Positions 1-9,864 of a DNA stretch of 64,000 nucleotides are shown piece after piece (within the stretch, counting starts at the first letter, position 1; each line of letters starts with the position of its first letter). Both the position numbers and the translations under genes were made by a program. The stretch covers positions 124,001 to 188,000 of the forward strand of contig NZ_KE386844.1 of assembly GCF_000429065.1 (NCBI RefSeq), in the 5' to 3' direction. The stretch is from Silanimonas lenta DSM 16282 (GTDB taxonomy: Bacteria > Pseudomonadota > Gammaproteobacteria > Xanthomonadales > Xanthomonadaceae). The notes under the pieces are model-generated. The model searched no databases, was not told where the DNA came from, and was given only the letters and a program-made list of their open reading frames with translations.

Positions 1-305
1 ACGTCGATCTCGCCGGTGATGTCGAGGTAGTGCGCCTTCGCGCGCAGGCAGGCCTCCAGCATCGGCGCGCAGGTGGCCGAGAACGGCCCGGCGCAGTGCA
101 GCACCAGGCCCACGCCGCGCAGACCGAGGTCGAGGGCCGCCGGTTCGAGCTCGAATGCCCGCACCTCGAGACCGAGCTCGCGCCCCAGGGCTTCCAGGGC
201 CTCGCGCCGGCGGCCGGCGAGGATGGGCTTGAGGCCGCGGGCCGCGGCCTCCTTCGCCATCAGCCGGCCGGTATAGCCGTTCGCGCCATAGATCATCCAC
301 TGCAT
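1..305 (-). CDS. Saccharopine dehydrogenase-like NAD(P)-binding protein (partial, 3' end outside window)
   Basis: The reading frame runs leftward off the window edge, so only about 101 N-terminal residues are present. They begin MQWMIYGANGYTGRL, a Rossmann dinucleotide-binding start (GANGYTG) typical of saccharopine dehydrogenase-like and trans-acting enoyl-reductase-like proteins. Further on are LAGRRREALEAL and HCAGPFS, the usual second strand and the A/CGPF motif of this family, then YLDITGE. A second in-frame ATG at 296 would shorten the N terminus by three residues and cannot be excluded. A short-chain dehydrogenase on the same strand lies 18 bases upstream, so the two may be co-transcribed. 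The substrate cannot be assigned. Confidence 0.8.
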   Translation of the reverse strand, partial: MQWMIYGANGYTGRLMAKEAAARGLKPILAGRRREALEALGRELGLEVRAFELEPAALDLGLRGVGLVLHCAGPFSATCAPMLEACLRAKAHYLDITGEID

Positions 306-323
306 CGCCAGTACTCCGTCCGT

Positions 324-1139
324 TCAGCCGCGCCGCGAAAGCGCAGCACCCTGCACCAGTTTCCTGAAGTACCACTCCGGGAACCAGCGCTTGAGACGCC
401 AGCGCATCGGTTCCCTGCGGGTCGGCAGCACGAGGAAGGTGCGCGCCTTCAGGGCGGCGTAGGCACGGTCGGCCACCGAGTCGAGGGTGTCGGGGCTGCG
501 CTCCATCATCCGCTCTGCCATGCCGCGCACCTTCGTATCGCCGTGGAAGTTCTCCAGCAGCCGAGTGCGGAAGAAGGCCGGGCAGAGCACCGAGACCGCG
601 ACACCGCTGCCATGCAACTCGGCACGCAGCTGCTCTGCAAAGGCCACCACGCCGGCCTTGGCCACGCCGTAGCTCATGATGCCCGGCGCACCGGCGAGGC
701 CGGCGAAGCTGGCGGTGCTGACCACGTGGCCGCGGCCGCGCTCCACCATGCCGGGCAGGAAATGCAGGGTGCCGCGCACCACGCTCAGCAGGTCCACCTC
801 CAGCAGGCGCCGCCATTCGGCCATATCGGTGCCGAGCAGCGGACCGCCGCTGGCGATGCCGGCGTTGTTCACCAGCACGTCCACCCCGCCCACGGCCGCC
901 TCGACCGCCTGCTTCAGGGCCAGCATCGAGGCATCGTCGCCAACATCGGCAGCGAAGGCGAGATGGCCCTCGCCGGGCAGCCCGGCCCGCGCCGCCTCGG
1001 CGCGGACGGGATCGATGTCGACCACCAGCACCTGCGCTCCGTCGGCGGCATAGCGCTGCGCCAGCGCGAGACCAAGCCCGCTGCCGCCGCCGGTGATGAG
1101 GACGCGCTCGCGCTTCGGGGGACTGGTTCCGCTGGCCAT
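324..1139 (-). CDS. SDR family NAD(P)-dependent oxidoreductase
   Basis: A 271-residue classical short-chain dehydrogenase/reductase. The cofactor-binding TGGGSGLG lies at about residues 16-23, the NNAGIA motif at about 90, and the catalytic Tyr/Lys pair in YGVAKAG at about 155. A proline/basic C-terminal tail (LKRWFPEWYFRKLVQG) follows the catalytic core. It is transcribed toward the saccharopine-dehydrogenase-like gene with an 18-base gap and diverges from a second SDR gene. The family oxidises or reduces alcohol/ketone groups with NAD(P)(H); nothing in the sequence fixes the substrate. Confidence 0.88.
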   Translation of the reverse strand: MASGTSPPKRERVLITGGGSGLGLALAQRYAADGAQVLVVDIDPVRAEAARAGLPGEGHLAFAADVGDDASMLALKQAVEAAVGGVDVLVNNAGIASGGPLLGTDMAEWRRLLEVDLLSVVRGTLHFLPGMVERGRGHVVSTASFAGLAGAPGIMSYGVAKAGVVAFAEQLRAELHGSGVAVSVLCPAFFRTRLLENFHGDTKVRGMAERMMERSPDTLDSVADRAYAALKARTFLVLPTRREPMRWRLKRWFPEWYFRKLVQGAALSRRG

Positions 1140-1207
1140 CGGGTCCGTACGCCGGGGTGTGGTAGGTTCGCGAGCCTAACGCAACGCCGCCCTGCGATGG
1201 AGTGACC

Positions 1208-1981
1208 ATGAGCGATTCCCCCACCCGGCTGTTCTCCCTGCACGGTCGCACCGCCCTCGTCACCGGCGCCTCGCGCGGCATCGGCGAGGCCATCGCCCAC
1301 CTGCTCGCAGCGCAGGGCGCGCACGTCGTCTGCAGCAGCCGAAAGCTCGAGGCCTGCGAGGCGGTGGCCGGGGCCATCCGCGCCGCCGGCGGCAGCGCCG
1401 AGGCGCGGGCGGCGCATATCGGCGACCCGGCCGCCATCGAGGCCCTGTTCGCGGCACTCGACGCCGAGGGCAGGACGGTCTCGCGGCTGGTGAACAACGC
1501 CGCCGCCAACCCCTACTTCGGGCCGATGCTGGACATGGACCTCGCGGCCTACGAGAAGACGGTGGAGGTGAACCTGCGCGGCTACTTCTGGACCACGGTG
1601 CAGGCGGCGAAGCGCATGGCGAAGGCCGGTGGCGGCGCCATCGTCAACGTGGCCTCGGTGAACGCGAAGCGCCCCGCCTTCGGCCAGGGTATCTACTCGA
1701 TGACCAAGGCCGGCATCGTCAATATGACCGAAGGCTTCGCCAAGGAACTCGCCGCCCAGGGCATCCGCGTGAATGCCGTGCTGCCAGGCCTGACCGACAC
1801 CAGGTTCGCCAGCGCCATCACCGGCAACCCGAAGCTGATGGACCTGATGCGCCAGCTCATCCCCCTGGGCCGGGCCGCAGAGCCCGCCGAGATCGCCCCG
1901 GCGGTGCTGTTCCTGCTCTCTGACGCGGCGAGCTACGTGACTGGCACGACGCTCACCGTGGATGGCGGCTATCTCGCCTGA
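1208..1981 (+). CDS. SDR family oxidoreductase
   Basis: A 257-residue classical SDR with TGASRGIG at about residues 18-25 (cofactor binding), NNAAANP at about 96, catalytic YSMTKAG at about 160, and the family C-terminal signature YVTGTTLTVDGGY. ATG 1208 is preferred over an in-frame GTG at 1202 because GGAG (1199-1202) sits six bases before it as a Shine-Dalgarno. The gene diverges from the SDR at 324-1139 across a 68-base gap. The sequence resembles glucose/3-oxoacyl-type SDRs, but substrate specificity cannot be read from it. It ends seven bases before the end of the convergent S9 peptidase gene. Confidence 0.9.
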   Translation: MSDSPTRLFSLHGRTALVTGASRGIGEAIAHLLAAQGAHVVCSSRKLEACEAVAGAIRAAGGSAEARAAHIGDPAAIEALFAALDAEGRTVSRLVNNAAANPYFGPMLDMDLAAYEKTVEVNLRGYFWTTVQAAKRMAKAGGGAIVNVASVNAKRPAFGQGIYSMTKAGIVNMTEGFAKELAAQGIRVNAVLPGLTDTRFASAITGNPKLMDLMRQLIPLGRAAEPAEIAPAVLFLLSDAASYVTGTTLTVDGGYLA

Positions 1982-1987
1982 GGCCCC

Positions 1988-4264
<2,277 letters not shown>

Positions 4265-4963
4265 TCAGGGCGTGGGCGGCGCGCCGAACAGGACGCGGCG
4301 CTGGGCCTCGTCGAGTTCGGCGGGGCGGGCAAACCGCGGGTCCGCCGCCCGCGCATACGCGCGCTGGGTGGCCGGGCGCGCGGCGATGGCGGCGTGCCAG
4401 CGCCGCACATTGGCATGCGGTGCGAGGTCGAGCGGTGCCTTGGCATAGGGCGAAATCCACGGATAGCAGGCCATGTCGGCGATGGTGTACTCGTCGCCGG
4501 CGAGGAAGGCCCGGCCCTCGAGCCGGCGATCGAGCACGCCGAGCAGGCGCTGCGCCTCGCGGGCATAGCGCTCCTGCGCGTAGGGGATGGCCTCCGGGGC
4601 ATAGACATGGAAATGCCCGTACTGGCCCGTCATCGGACCTAAGCCCGCCATCTGCCAGAACAGCCATTCCAGCGCCACCGTCCGGCCGCGCAGGTCGGCA
4701 GGCAGGAAGCGGCCGGTTTTTTCCGCAAGGTAGAGCAGGATGGCCCCGGACTCGAACACGCTGAGCGGCGGACCGCCGTCCATGGGCTGCGAATCCACGA
4801 TCGCCGGGATGCGGTTGTTCGGGGCGATGGCGAGGAAGTCCGGGTGGAACTGCTCGCCGCTGCCGATGTTCACCGGCCTCAGGGTATAGGGTAGGCCGGC
4901 CTCCTCGAGGAACAGGGTGATCTTGTGCCCGTTCGGCGTGGGCCAGTAGTACAGATCGATCAT
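4265..4963 (-). CDS. yfcG: Glutathione S-transferase-like disulfide-bond oxidoreductase (YfcG type)
   Basis: 232 residues beginning MIDLYYWPTPNGHKITLFLE, which closely matches the thioredoxin-fold start of E. coli YfcG, including the PTPNGHKI segment. The glutathione-site loop NNRIPAIVD and the ESGAILLYLAEKTG segment follow, then an all-helical C-terminal domain with EYTIADMACYPW. YfcG (nu-class) proteins have little transferase activity and act as glutathione-dependent disulfide reductases in the cytoplasm. The upstream gap to uvrD is 117 bases and divergent; on this strand TAAGCT at about 34 bases upstream could be a -10 box. Assignment is by remembered similarity to the YfcG family, not by a search. 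Confidence 0.9.
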   Translation of the reverse strand: MIDLYYWPTPNGHKITLFLEEAGLPYTLRPVNIGSGEQFHPDFLAIAPNNRIPAIVDSQPMDGGPPLSVFESGAILLYLAEKTGRFLPADLRGRTVALEWLFWQMAGLGPMTGQYGHFHVYAPEAIPYAQERYAREAQRLLGVLDRRLEGRAFLAGDEYTIADMACYPWISPYAKAPLDLAPHANVRRWHAAIAARPATQRAYARAADPRFARPAELDEAQRRVLFGAPPTP

Positions 4964-5068
4964 GGACAGGCGCCTGATGGTCGTCCGGGCGAGCTTACCG
5001 GCGACGGCATCGCTTGCAGAGTGCCGTGCCCACGGGACGGCCGGCAGGACCATGCGCAGCCCGGCCGG

Positions 5069-5080
5069 TAGAATCCGCGC
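5069..5080 (+). promoter_or_regulatory. Candidate -10 box immediately upstream of uvrD (leaderless start)
   Basis: TAGAAT (5069-5074) matches five of six bases of the sigma70 -10 consensus and is followed by only six bases (CCGCGC) before ATG 5081. There is no Shine-Dalgarno in the gap. A transcript starting about seven bases after the hexamer would begin at the start codon itself, so uvrD is probably translated from a leaderless mRNA. No convincing -35 element is visible. Confidence 0.45.
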
Positions 5081-7264
5081 ATGGACGTCTCCCATCTGCT
5101 CGACGGGCTGAACGCGGCCCAGCGCGAGGCCGTTTCCGCGCCGCCCGGCCACTACCTCGTGCTGGCCGGCGCCGGCTCGGGCAAGACCCGCGTGCTCACC
5201 CATCGCATCGGCTGGCTGCATGCGGTGGAGGGCGTGCCGCTGCACGGCATCCTCGCCGTCACCTTCACCAACAAGGCGGCGCACGAGATGCGCCAGCGCA
5301 TCGCCGCCACCCTGAGCATCGAGCCCCGGGGCCTGTGGGTGGGCACCTTCCACGGCATCGCCCACCGCCTGCTGCGTCTGCACTGGCAGGAAGCCGGCCT
5401 GCCCGAAGGCTTCCAGATCCTCGATGCCGACGACCAGCTGCGCCTCGTCAAGCGCGTCATCCATGACCTCGACCTCGACGATTCGCGATTCCCGCCGCGC
5501 CAGGTGGCCTGGTGGATCAATGCCCAGAAGGACGAAGGCCGGCGCCCCGAGCACATCCAGATCGGTATTGGCGATCCTTTCGGCCGCGAAATGCTACGCG
5601 CCTACGCCGAATACGAACTGCGCTGCCGCCGCGCCGGCCTCGTCGATTTCGCCGAGATCCTGCTCAGGGCCCACGAGACCCTGCGCGACCGCCCTGCCCT
5701 GCTCGGCCACTACCAGCGGCGCTTCCGCCAGCTGCTGATCGACGAGTTCCAGGACACCAATGCCATCCAGTACGCCTTCGTGCGCCTGCTGGCCGGCGAG
5801 ACCGGGCAGGTGTTCATCGTCGGCGACGACGACCAGGCCATCTACGGCTGGCGCGGCGCGCGCGTCGAGAACGTGCAGCGGGTGCTGGCCGACTACCCCG
5901 GCGTTCGGACCCTGAAGCTGGAACAGAACTACCGCAGCACCGGCACCATCCTCGCCGCCGCCAATGCGGTGATCGCGCACAACTCCGACCGGCTCGGCAA
6001 GAAGCTCTGGACCGAGGCCGGCGAGGGCAGCGCCATCGATGTCTATGCGGCCTACAACGAGATGGACGAGGCGCGCTACATCGTCGAGCGCATCCGCCAG
6101 CACGCGGCGGCCGGCGGCCGGCTCGGGCAGTGCGCGGTGCTCTACCGCAACAACGCCCAGTCGCGGGCCATCGAAGAAGAGCTGCTGAAGCTCCAGCTGC
6201 CCTACCGCGTCTACGGCGGCCTGCGCTTCTTCGAGCGCATGGAGGTGAAGGATGCGCTGGCCTACCTGCGCCTGTTCGCCTCGCGCAGCGACGATGCCGC
6301 CTTCGAGCGCGCGGTGAACACCCCGGCCCGCGGCATCGGCGAGAAGACCTTGGACGAGGTGCGACGCGCCGCCCGCGAGGGCGCCGAACCGCTATGGACG
6401 GCGGCACGGCGGCTTGCCGCGGGCACCACCCTCGCCGCCCGCGCCCGCAACGCGCTCACGGGCTTTCTCGACCTCGTCGACCGGCTCGCCGCCGAAGTCT
6501 CGGACCTTGCGCTGCCGGCGCAGGTGGAAAAAGCGATCACCGATACCGGCCTGCGCGAACACTACGCGAAGGAAGGCAAGCACCCGCTCGATTCGCGCAT
6601 CGACAACCTCGACGAACTGGTCTCGGTGGCCAGCCGCTTTCTCCGCAGCGAGGACATCGACCCCGAGCTGCCGGAACTGGTGGCCTTCCTCGGCTATGCG
6701 GCGCTGGAGGCTGGAGAGGCGCAGGCCGAGGCCGGCAGCGATGCCGTGCAGCTGATGACCCTGCACTCGGCCAAGGGCCTCGAGTTCCCCTTCGTGGCCC
6801 TGGCCGGCGTCGAGGAAGGCCTGTTCCCCTCGCAGCGCTCCAGCGAGGGCGACCGCCTCGCCGAGGAGCGCCGTCTGGCCTATGTCGGCATCACCCGCGC
6901 CCGCGAACAGCTGCTCATCACCTGGGCGGAATCCCGGCGCCTGCACGGCCAGGAGCACTACGGCGCGCCCTCGCGCTTCCTGCGCGAGATCCCGGCCCGG
7001 CTGCTGCGCGAGGTGCGGCCGAAGGTGGCGGTCTCACGCCCCATGGGCAGCGGCGGCTGGGCCGGCGAGCGCGACCTCCAGTACGCCGAAACCACGCCAC
7101 TGAAGGGCTTCCGGCTGGGCCAGCGGGTGCGCCACCCCAACTTCGGCGTCGGCGTGCTCAAGGACGCCGAGGGCAGCGGCAACCACTTGCGGGTGCAGGT
7201 GGAGTTCGAGACTGGCGGAGCGAAATGGCTGGTGCTGGCCTACGCTCCGCTCTCGGCGGCCTGA
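5081..7264 (+). CDS. uvrD: DNA helicase II, UvrD
   Basis: A 727-residue superfamily 1A 3'-5' helicase (E. coli UvrD has 720). It starts MDVSHLLDGLNAAQREAV and carries Walker A GAGSGKT, motif Ia TFTNKAA, DEFQDTN (motif II), GDDDQAIYGWRGA (motif III), LEQNYRS (motif IV), TLHSAKGLEF (motif V) and VGITRARE (motif VI). UvrD unwinds DNA in methyl-directed mismatch repair and nucleotide excision repair and displaces RecA filaments. The C-terminal extension with HPNFGVGVL resembles the RNA-polymerase-binding Tudor-like tail of UvrD/PcrA. A second SF1A helicase at 54441-56423 is assigned as Rep, which confirms that the two paralogues are distinct. Confidence 0.97.
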   Translation: MDVSHLLDGLNAAQREAVSAPPGHYLVLAGAGSGKTRVLTHRIGWLHAVEGVPLHGILAVTFTNKAAHEMRQRIAATLSIEPRGLWVGTFHGIAHRLLRLHWQEAGLPEGFQILDADDQLRLVKRVIHDLDLDDSRFPPRQVAWWINAQKDEGRRPEHIQIGIGDPFGREMLRAYAEYELRCRRAGLVDFAEILLRAHETLRDRPALLGHYQRRFRQLLIDEFQDTNAIQYAFVRLLAGETGQVFIVGDDDQAIYGWRGARVENVQRVLADYPGVRTLKLEQNYRSTGTILAAANAVIAHNSDRLGKKLWTEAGEGSAIDVYAAYNEMDEARYIVERIRQHAAAGGRLGQCAVLYRNNAQSRAIEEELLKLQLPYRVYGGLRFFERMEVKDALAYLRLFASRSDDAAFERAVNTPARGIGEKTLDEVRRAAREGAEPLWTAARRLAAGTTLAARARNALTGFLDLVDRLAAEVSDLALPAQVEKAITDTGLREHYAKEGKHPLDSRIDNLDELVSVASRFLRSEDIDPELPELVAFLGYAALEAGEAQAEAGSDAVQLMTLHSAKGLEFPFVALAGVEEGLFPSQRSSEGDRLAEERRLAYVGITRAREQLLITWAESRRLHGQEHYGAPSRFLREIPARLLREVRPKVAVSRPMGSGGWAGERDLQYAETTPLKGFRLGQRVRHPNFGVGVLKDAEGSGNHLRVQVEFETGGAKWLVLAYAPLSAA

Positions 7265-7273
7265 CGCCGGGTA

Positions 7274-7302
7274 CCGCAAGAAAAGCGGCCCCGAAGGGCC
7301 GC
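7274..7302 (-). terminator. Rho-independent terminator of the small secreted protein gene
   Basis: On the minus strand a perfect seven-base-pair GC stem (7296-7302 with 7285-7291, loop 7292-7295) is followed directly by TTTTCTT (7284-7278). It lies 28 bases beyond the stop of the minus-strand gene at 7331-7771. It may also serve uvrD in the opposite direction, but no T-run follows on the plus strand. Confidence 0.75.
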
Positions 7303-7330
7303 GTAGGAACTCACATTCCGGTGAGGCGAT

Positions 7331-7771
7331 TCAGCGCCGCTGTTGCTGGCTCTCGAGGGTTCGGCGCAGGACATTCCGAGGGTTCTCCGAACTGCCCGCG
7401 GCGATGATGCCGCCTTGGTGCAACACGAACTGGCTGCAGGTCGTGGCACTGCAGGTATTGACGCCAACGGGGCCGTCGACGGCGATACCGGAGTCCACGG
7501 GATGGGAGCTCAACAGCGTGCTTCGTGGCGCACTCCCGGAGAGCAGGCCGGACTTCTGCTGCTCCTGCGGCCTGGTGAAGCTCGTAGCGAAATTACAACG
7601 GCCGTTCGAACAGTAAGACATGGTGCAAACGTTGCCTTGGCAGGTGACGATGTAGCAGCCGTTCGTGCACTCGTGAACCGGAGGGGAGCTGCCTGAGTTC
7701 TGCGCAGCAGCGCCGGATGCCGTGAGGCCAGCGATCAGGAGCAGCAGGCAACATTGAATGGTTCGAAACAT
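7331..7771 (-). CDS. Small Cys-rich secreted protein of unknown function
   Basis: 146 residues from ATG 7771, chosen because AAGGA precedes it by seven bases and a signal peptide (FRTIQCCLLLLIAGLTASGAAAQ) follows at once. The mature N-terminal part carries closely spaced cysteines: CTNGCYIVTC, then CTMSYC and GRCNF. Two more Cys occur in CSATTCSQF, so disulfide bonding in the periplasm or outside is likely. The remainder is low in recognisable motifs. One sampled 60-base line of this gene is 58% G+C, well below its neighbours. It has its own hairpin terminator and a separate promoter region containing an 11-base G run. I recognise no family; antimicrobial, adhesive or inhibitor roles are all possible. 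Confidence 0.7.
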   Translation of the reverse strand: MFRTIQCCLLLLIAGLTASGAAAQNSGSSPPVHECTNGCYIVTCQGNVCTMSYCSNGRCNFATSFTRPQEQQKSGLLSGSAPRSTLLSSHPVDSGIAVDGPVGVNTCSATTCSQFVLHQGGIIAAGSSENPRNVLRRTLESQQQRR

Positions 7772-7799
7772 GGTCAATTCCTTCTGTGGGTCGGGGGGA

Positions 7800-7817
7800 G
7801 CCCGCGAGCCTGCGGGC
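7800..7817 (-). promoter_or_regulatory. Hairpin in the 5' leader of the small secreted protein gene
   Basis: GCCCGC (7800-7805) and GCGGGC (7812-7817) form a six-base-pair stem with a six-base loop. On the minus strand it lies between the candidate promoter (7825-7855) and the start codon at 7771. It could stabilise the leader or modulate translation; no known riboswitch fold is recognisable. Confidence 0.4.
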
Positions 7818-7824
7818 AGGTTGC

Positions 7825-7855
7825 ACATTACCCCCCCCCCCGAAGAACGTTTCAA
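7825..7855 (-). promoter_or_regulatory. Candidate promoter with an 11-G spacer tract
   Basis: On the minus strand TTGAAA (7855-7850; five of six matches to the -35 consensus) is followed by eight bases and eleven G residues, then TAATGT (7830-7825, a weak -10). The spacer is 19 bases. Loss of one or two G residues would bring it to 17-18, the optimum for sigma70 promoters. The leader to ATG 7771 is about 45 bases. Confidence 0.4.
7831..7841. repeat. Homopolymer run of 11 C (plus strand)
   Basis: Eleven consecutive C bases lie between the kinase gene and the small secreted protein gene. Runs of this length are classic slippage sites for phase variation; the run is also a likely place for sequencing error. 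Confidence 0.9.
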
Positions 7856-7900
7856 GACCCCCCGCATTGCCAGAAAGTGGCCCGACGGCATTGCCCGATC

Positions 7901-9736
7901 TCAGCGCCCCGGCGCCCCGACCACGGCCTCGACCTGACTGCCCTGCAGGGCGGCCTGCACCTTGGCGTCGGCGGTCATTGGCGTGTACTCGATGCGCGAA
8001 CGCAGGCCCGCGCCCAGTGCCGCCCCGCCCTGGCCGAAGGCACGCACGCTGAGCTGGCCGATCACCATCTCGCTGCTGCGGCCGTAGTACTGCAGCTGCT
8101 GGGTGCCGGTCTGCTCGAAGTTCACGCGGATCACGCGGTCGGCGCGGCTGGCATTGCCCACCAGCTGCCAGCCGGCGGCCACGGCACGCTCCTCGATGGC
8201 CTGCACCGCAGGCCCGATGATGGCCGGATCGCCGCTGCCCACCACGGCCACGGTGGTGGGCACGCGCGGCGCCGCGGGACGCGGGGCGGGCGCCGCCGCC
8301 ACCGGAGCAGCGGCCGCCGCCGTGGACGAGCCGGCCGGTGCCACCGACGCAAGCTCAGAAGGCGCGGCAGGCGGACCGCCGGACTCCGGGGACGAGGCCG
8401 CGGCAGCGCCGCTGGCCGCGGCGCCCGCGACCAGCGCAGTGGTCGCCGCCAGGTCTCCGGCACCACCCGCCTGCGTCGCCCCCTCGCCGGCGGGTCCCGA
8501 CGATGCCTCCCCGCCTCCCGCCGGGCCACCGCCCTCGCCCCCGGTGGGCGGTACCGCGGCCACGGTCGTCGCCGCGGGCGCGGGGTCCGTGCCGGCGGCG
8601 CCGGGGCCGAAGACCCGCCATGCGCCGAAGGCCGCCGCGCCCACCACGCCCAGCGCCAGCACGCCGGCCACCAGCATCGGGGCCTTCGAGGCCGGGCGGG
8701 CGGGGGGTGCGGGCGGCGCCGGAGCGGGCGCCCCCCCGGCCGCGGTCGGCATCCCGGCCGCGGGCACGGTGGGTGGGCTGGCACTCGCGCTGCCGTCCAC
8801 CACCGGCGGCGGCGTGGGCCGGCGCGGCGCCGTGGGCGCGGTGGCCGGGGCGGTGTAGAGCGTGGCCGCTGCCCCGACCGGCCTGCGCACCTGCAGCGCA
8901 AGCTGGGTGCCCTGGCCGGCGAGCAGGGGGTGCTTCTCGAGGTCGGCGGCGAGCAGGGCGGCGCTGGCGTAGCGGTCGGCCGGTTCCTTGGCCACCAGCT
9001 TCGCGAGGATGCGGGCGGTGTCCTCGTCCACTTCGCGGTTGAGCTCGCGGATGTCCGGGATCTCGGCCTGCACCACGTCGAGCATCAGCTTCAGCGGCGA
9101 CTCGTCGGAGAAGGGCAGGCGGCCGGTGAGCGCCTCGAACATCACGATGCCGAGGGCGAACAGGTCGGAGCGGGCATCCACCGGCCGGCCGAGGCAGATC
9201 TCCGGTGAGAGGTAGCCCGGGGTGCCGACGAACTCGCCGGTGCCGGTGAGCTTGGCATCGAACTCCTGGCGCGCCAGGGCGATGCCGAAGTCGGCGATCT
9301 TCACCCGCCCGCGCAGGTCGAGCATCAGGTTGGCCGGCTTGATGTCGCGGTGGATCACCCCGCGTTCGTGGGCGGTCTGCAGGCCGCGCGCGGTCTGCAG
9401 CAGGATCTTCAGCACGTCGGCAATCGGCAGGCGGCCTTCGCGCTTGATCAGCTGCGAGAGGCTCTCGCCCTCCACGAACTCCATGGCGAAGAAGGGCTGC
9501 CCCTCGGCCTGGCCGATGAAATAGACCTGGATGATGTGCGGGTCGTTGAGCGCCGCCATCGAGCGCGCCTCGCGCAGGAAGCGCTCGACCAGGTTGTGGT
9601 CGTGGGCCAGGGCCGGCGACAGCTCCTTGATGGCGACATAGCGCGCCAGTGCCGGCTCGTAGCCCTTGTAGACCACGCCCATGCCGCCGCGGCCGAGCTC
9701 GGCCACGATCTCGTAATGCCCGAGGGAGGTCTTCAT
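7901..9736 (-). CDS. Hanks-type serine/threonine protein kinase with membrane anchor
   Basis: 611 residues. The cytoplasmic kinase domain (1 to about 265) has the Gly-rich loop LGRGGMGVVYKG, Lys37 in VAIKEL, catalytic HRDIKPAN (Asp131) and DFG at 149-151, so it should be active. A Pro/Ala-rich linker leads to one membrane span near residue 350 (MLVAGVLALGVVGAAAFGAW). A long Ala/Gly/Pro/Ser low-complexity region and a C-terminal domain of about 110 residues (from about 505, starting VAVVGSGDPAI) follow and would lie in the periplasm. That last domain resembles no PASTA or other sensor I know. ATG 9736 is preferred to an in-frame TTG at 9766. The gene diverges from the TRAP-type binding protein gene. 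Confidence 0.92.
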   Translation of the reverse strand: MKTSLGHYEIVAELGRGGMGVVYKGYEPALARYVAIKELSPALAHDHNLVERFLREARSMAALNDPHIIQVYFIGQAEGQPFFAMEFVEGESLSQLIKREGRLPIADVLKILLQTARGLQTAHERGVIHRDIKPANLMLDLRGRVKIADFGIALARQEFDAKLTGTGEFVGTPGYLSPEICLGRPVDARSDLFALGIVMFEALTGRLPFSDESPLKLMLDVVQAEIPDIRELNREVDEDTARILAKLVAKEPADRYASAALLAADLEKHPLLAGQGTQLALQVRRPVGAAATLYTAPATAPTAPRRPTPPPVVDGSASASPPTVPAAGMPTAAGGAPAPAPPAPPARPASKAPMLVAGVLALGVVGAAAFGAWRVFGPGAAGTDPAPAATTVAAVPPTGGEGGGPAGGGEASSGPAGEGATQAGGAGDLAATTALVAGAAASGAAAASSPESGGPPAAPSELASVAPAGSSTAAAAAPVAAAPAPRPAAPRVPTTVAVVGSGDPAIIGPAVQAIEERAVAAGWQLVGNASRADRVIRVNFEQTGTQQLQYYGRSSEMVIGQLSVRAFGQGGAALGAGLRSRIEYTPMTADAKVQAALQGSQVEAVVGAPGR

Positions 9737-9864
9737 GGCGGTGCGTCCGCGAGGGGGGATGGGCAAATCCTACGCCGCCCGTGCGGCGGTGCAACGCAGG
9801 CCGTCCCGGAGGCCATGCCGCCCGTTGTTACACTCCGGGGCCAGGTCTTCGGTGAGGAGGAGCC

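Noticed and set aside
30-1205. Long plus-strand open frame opposite the SDR gene
   Set aside because: Its protein is rich in His, Gln, Ala and Arg without motifs, and it lies antisense to an SDR with complete catalytic residues. At this GC level antisense frames stay open by codon bias.
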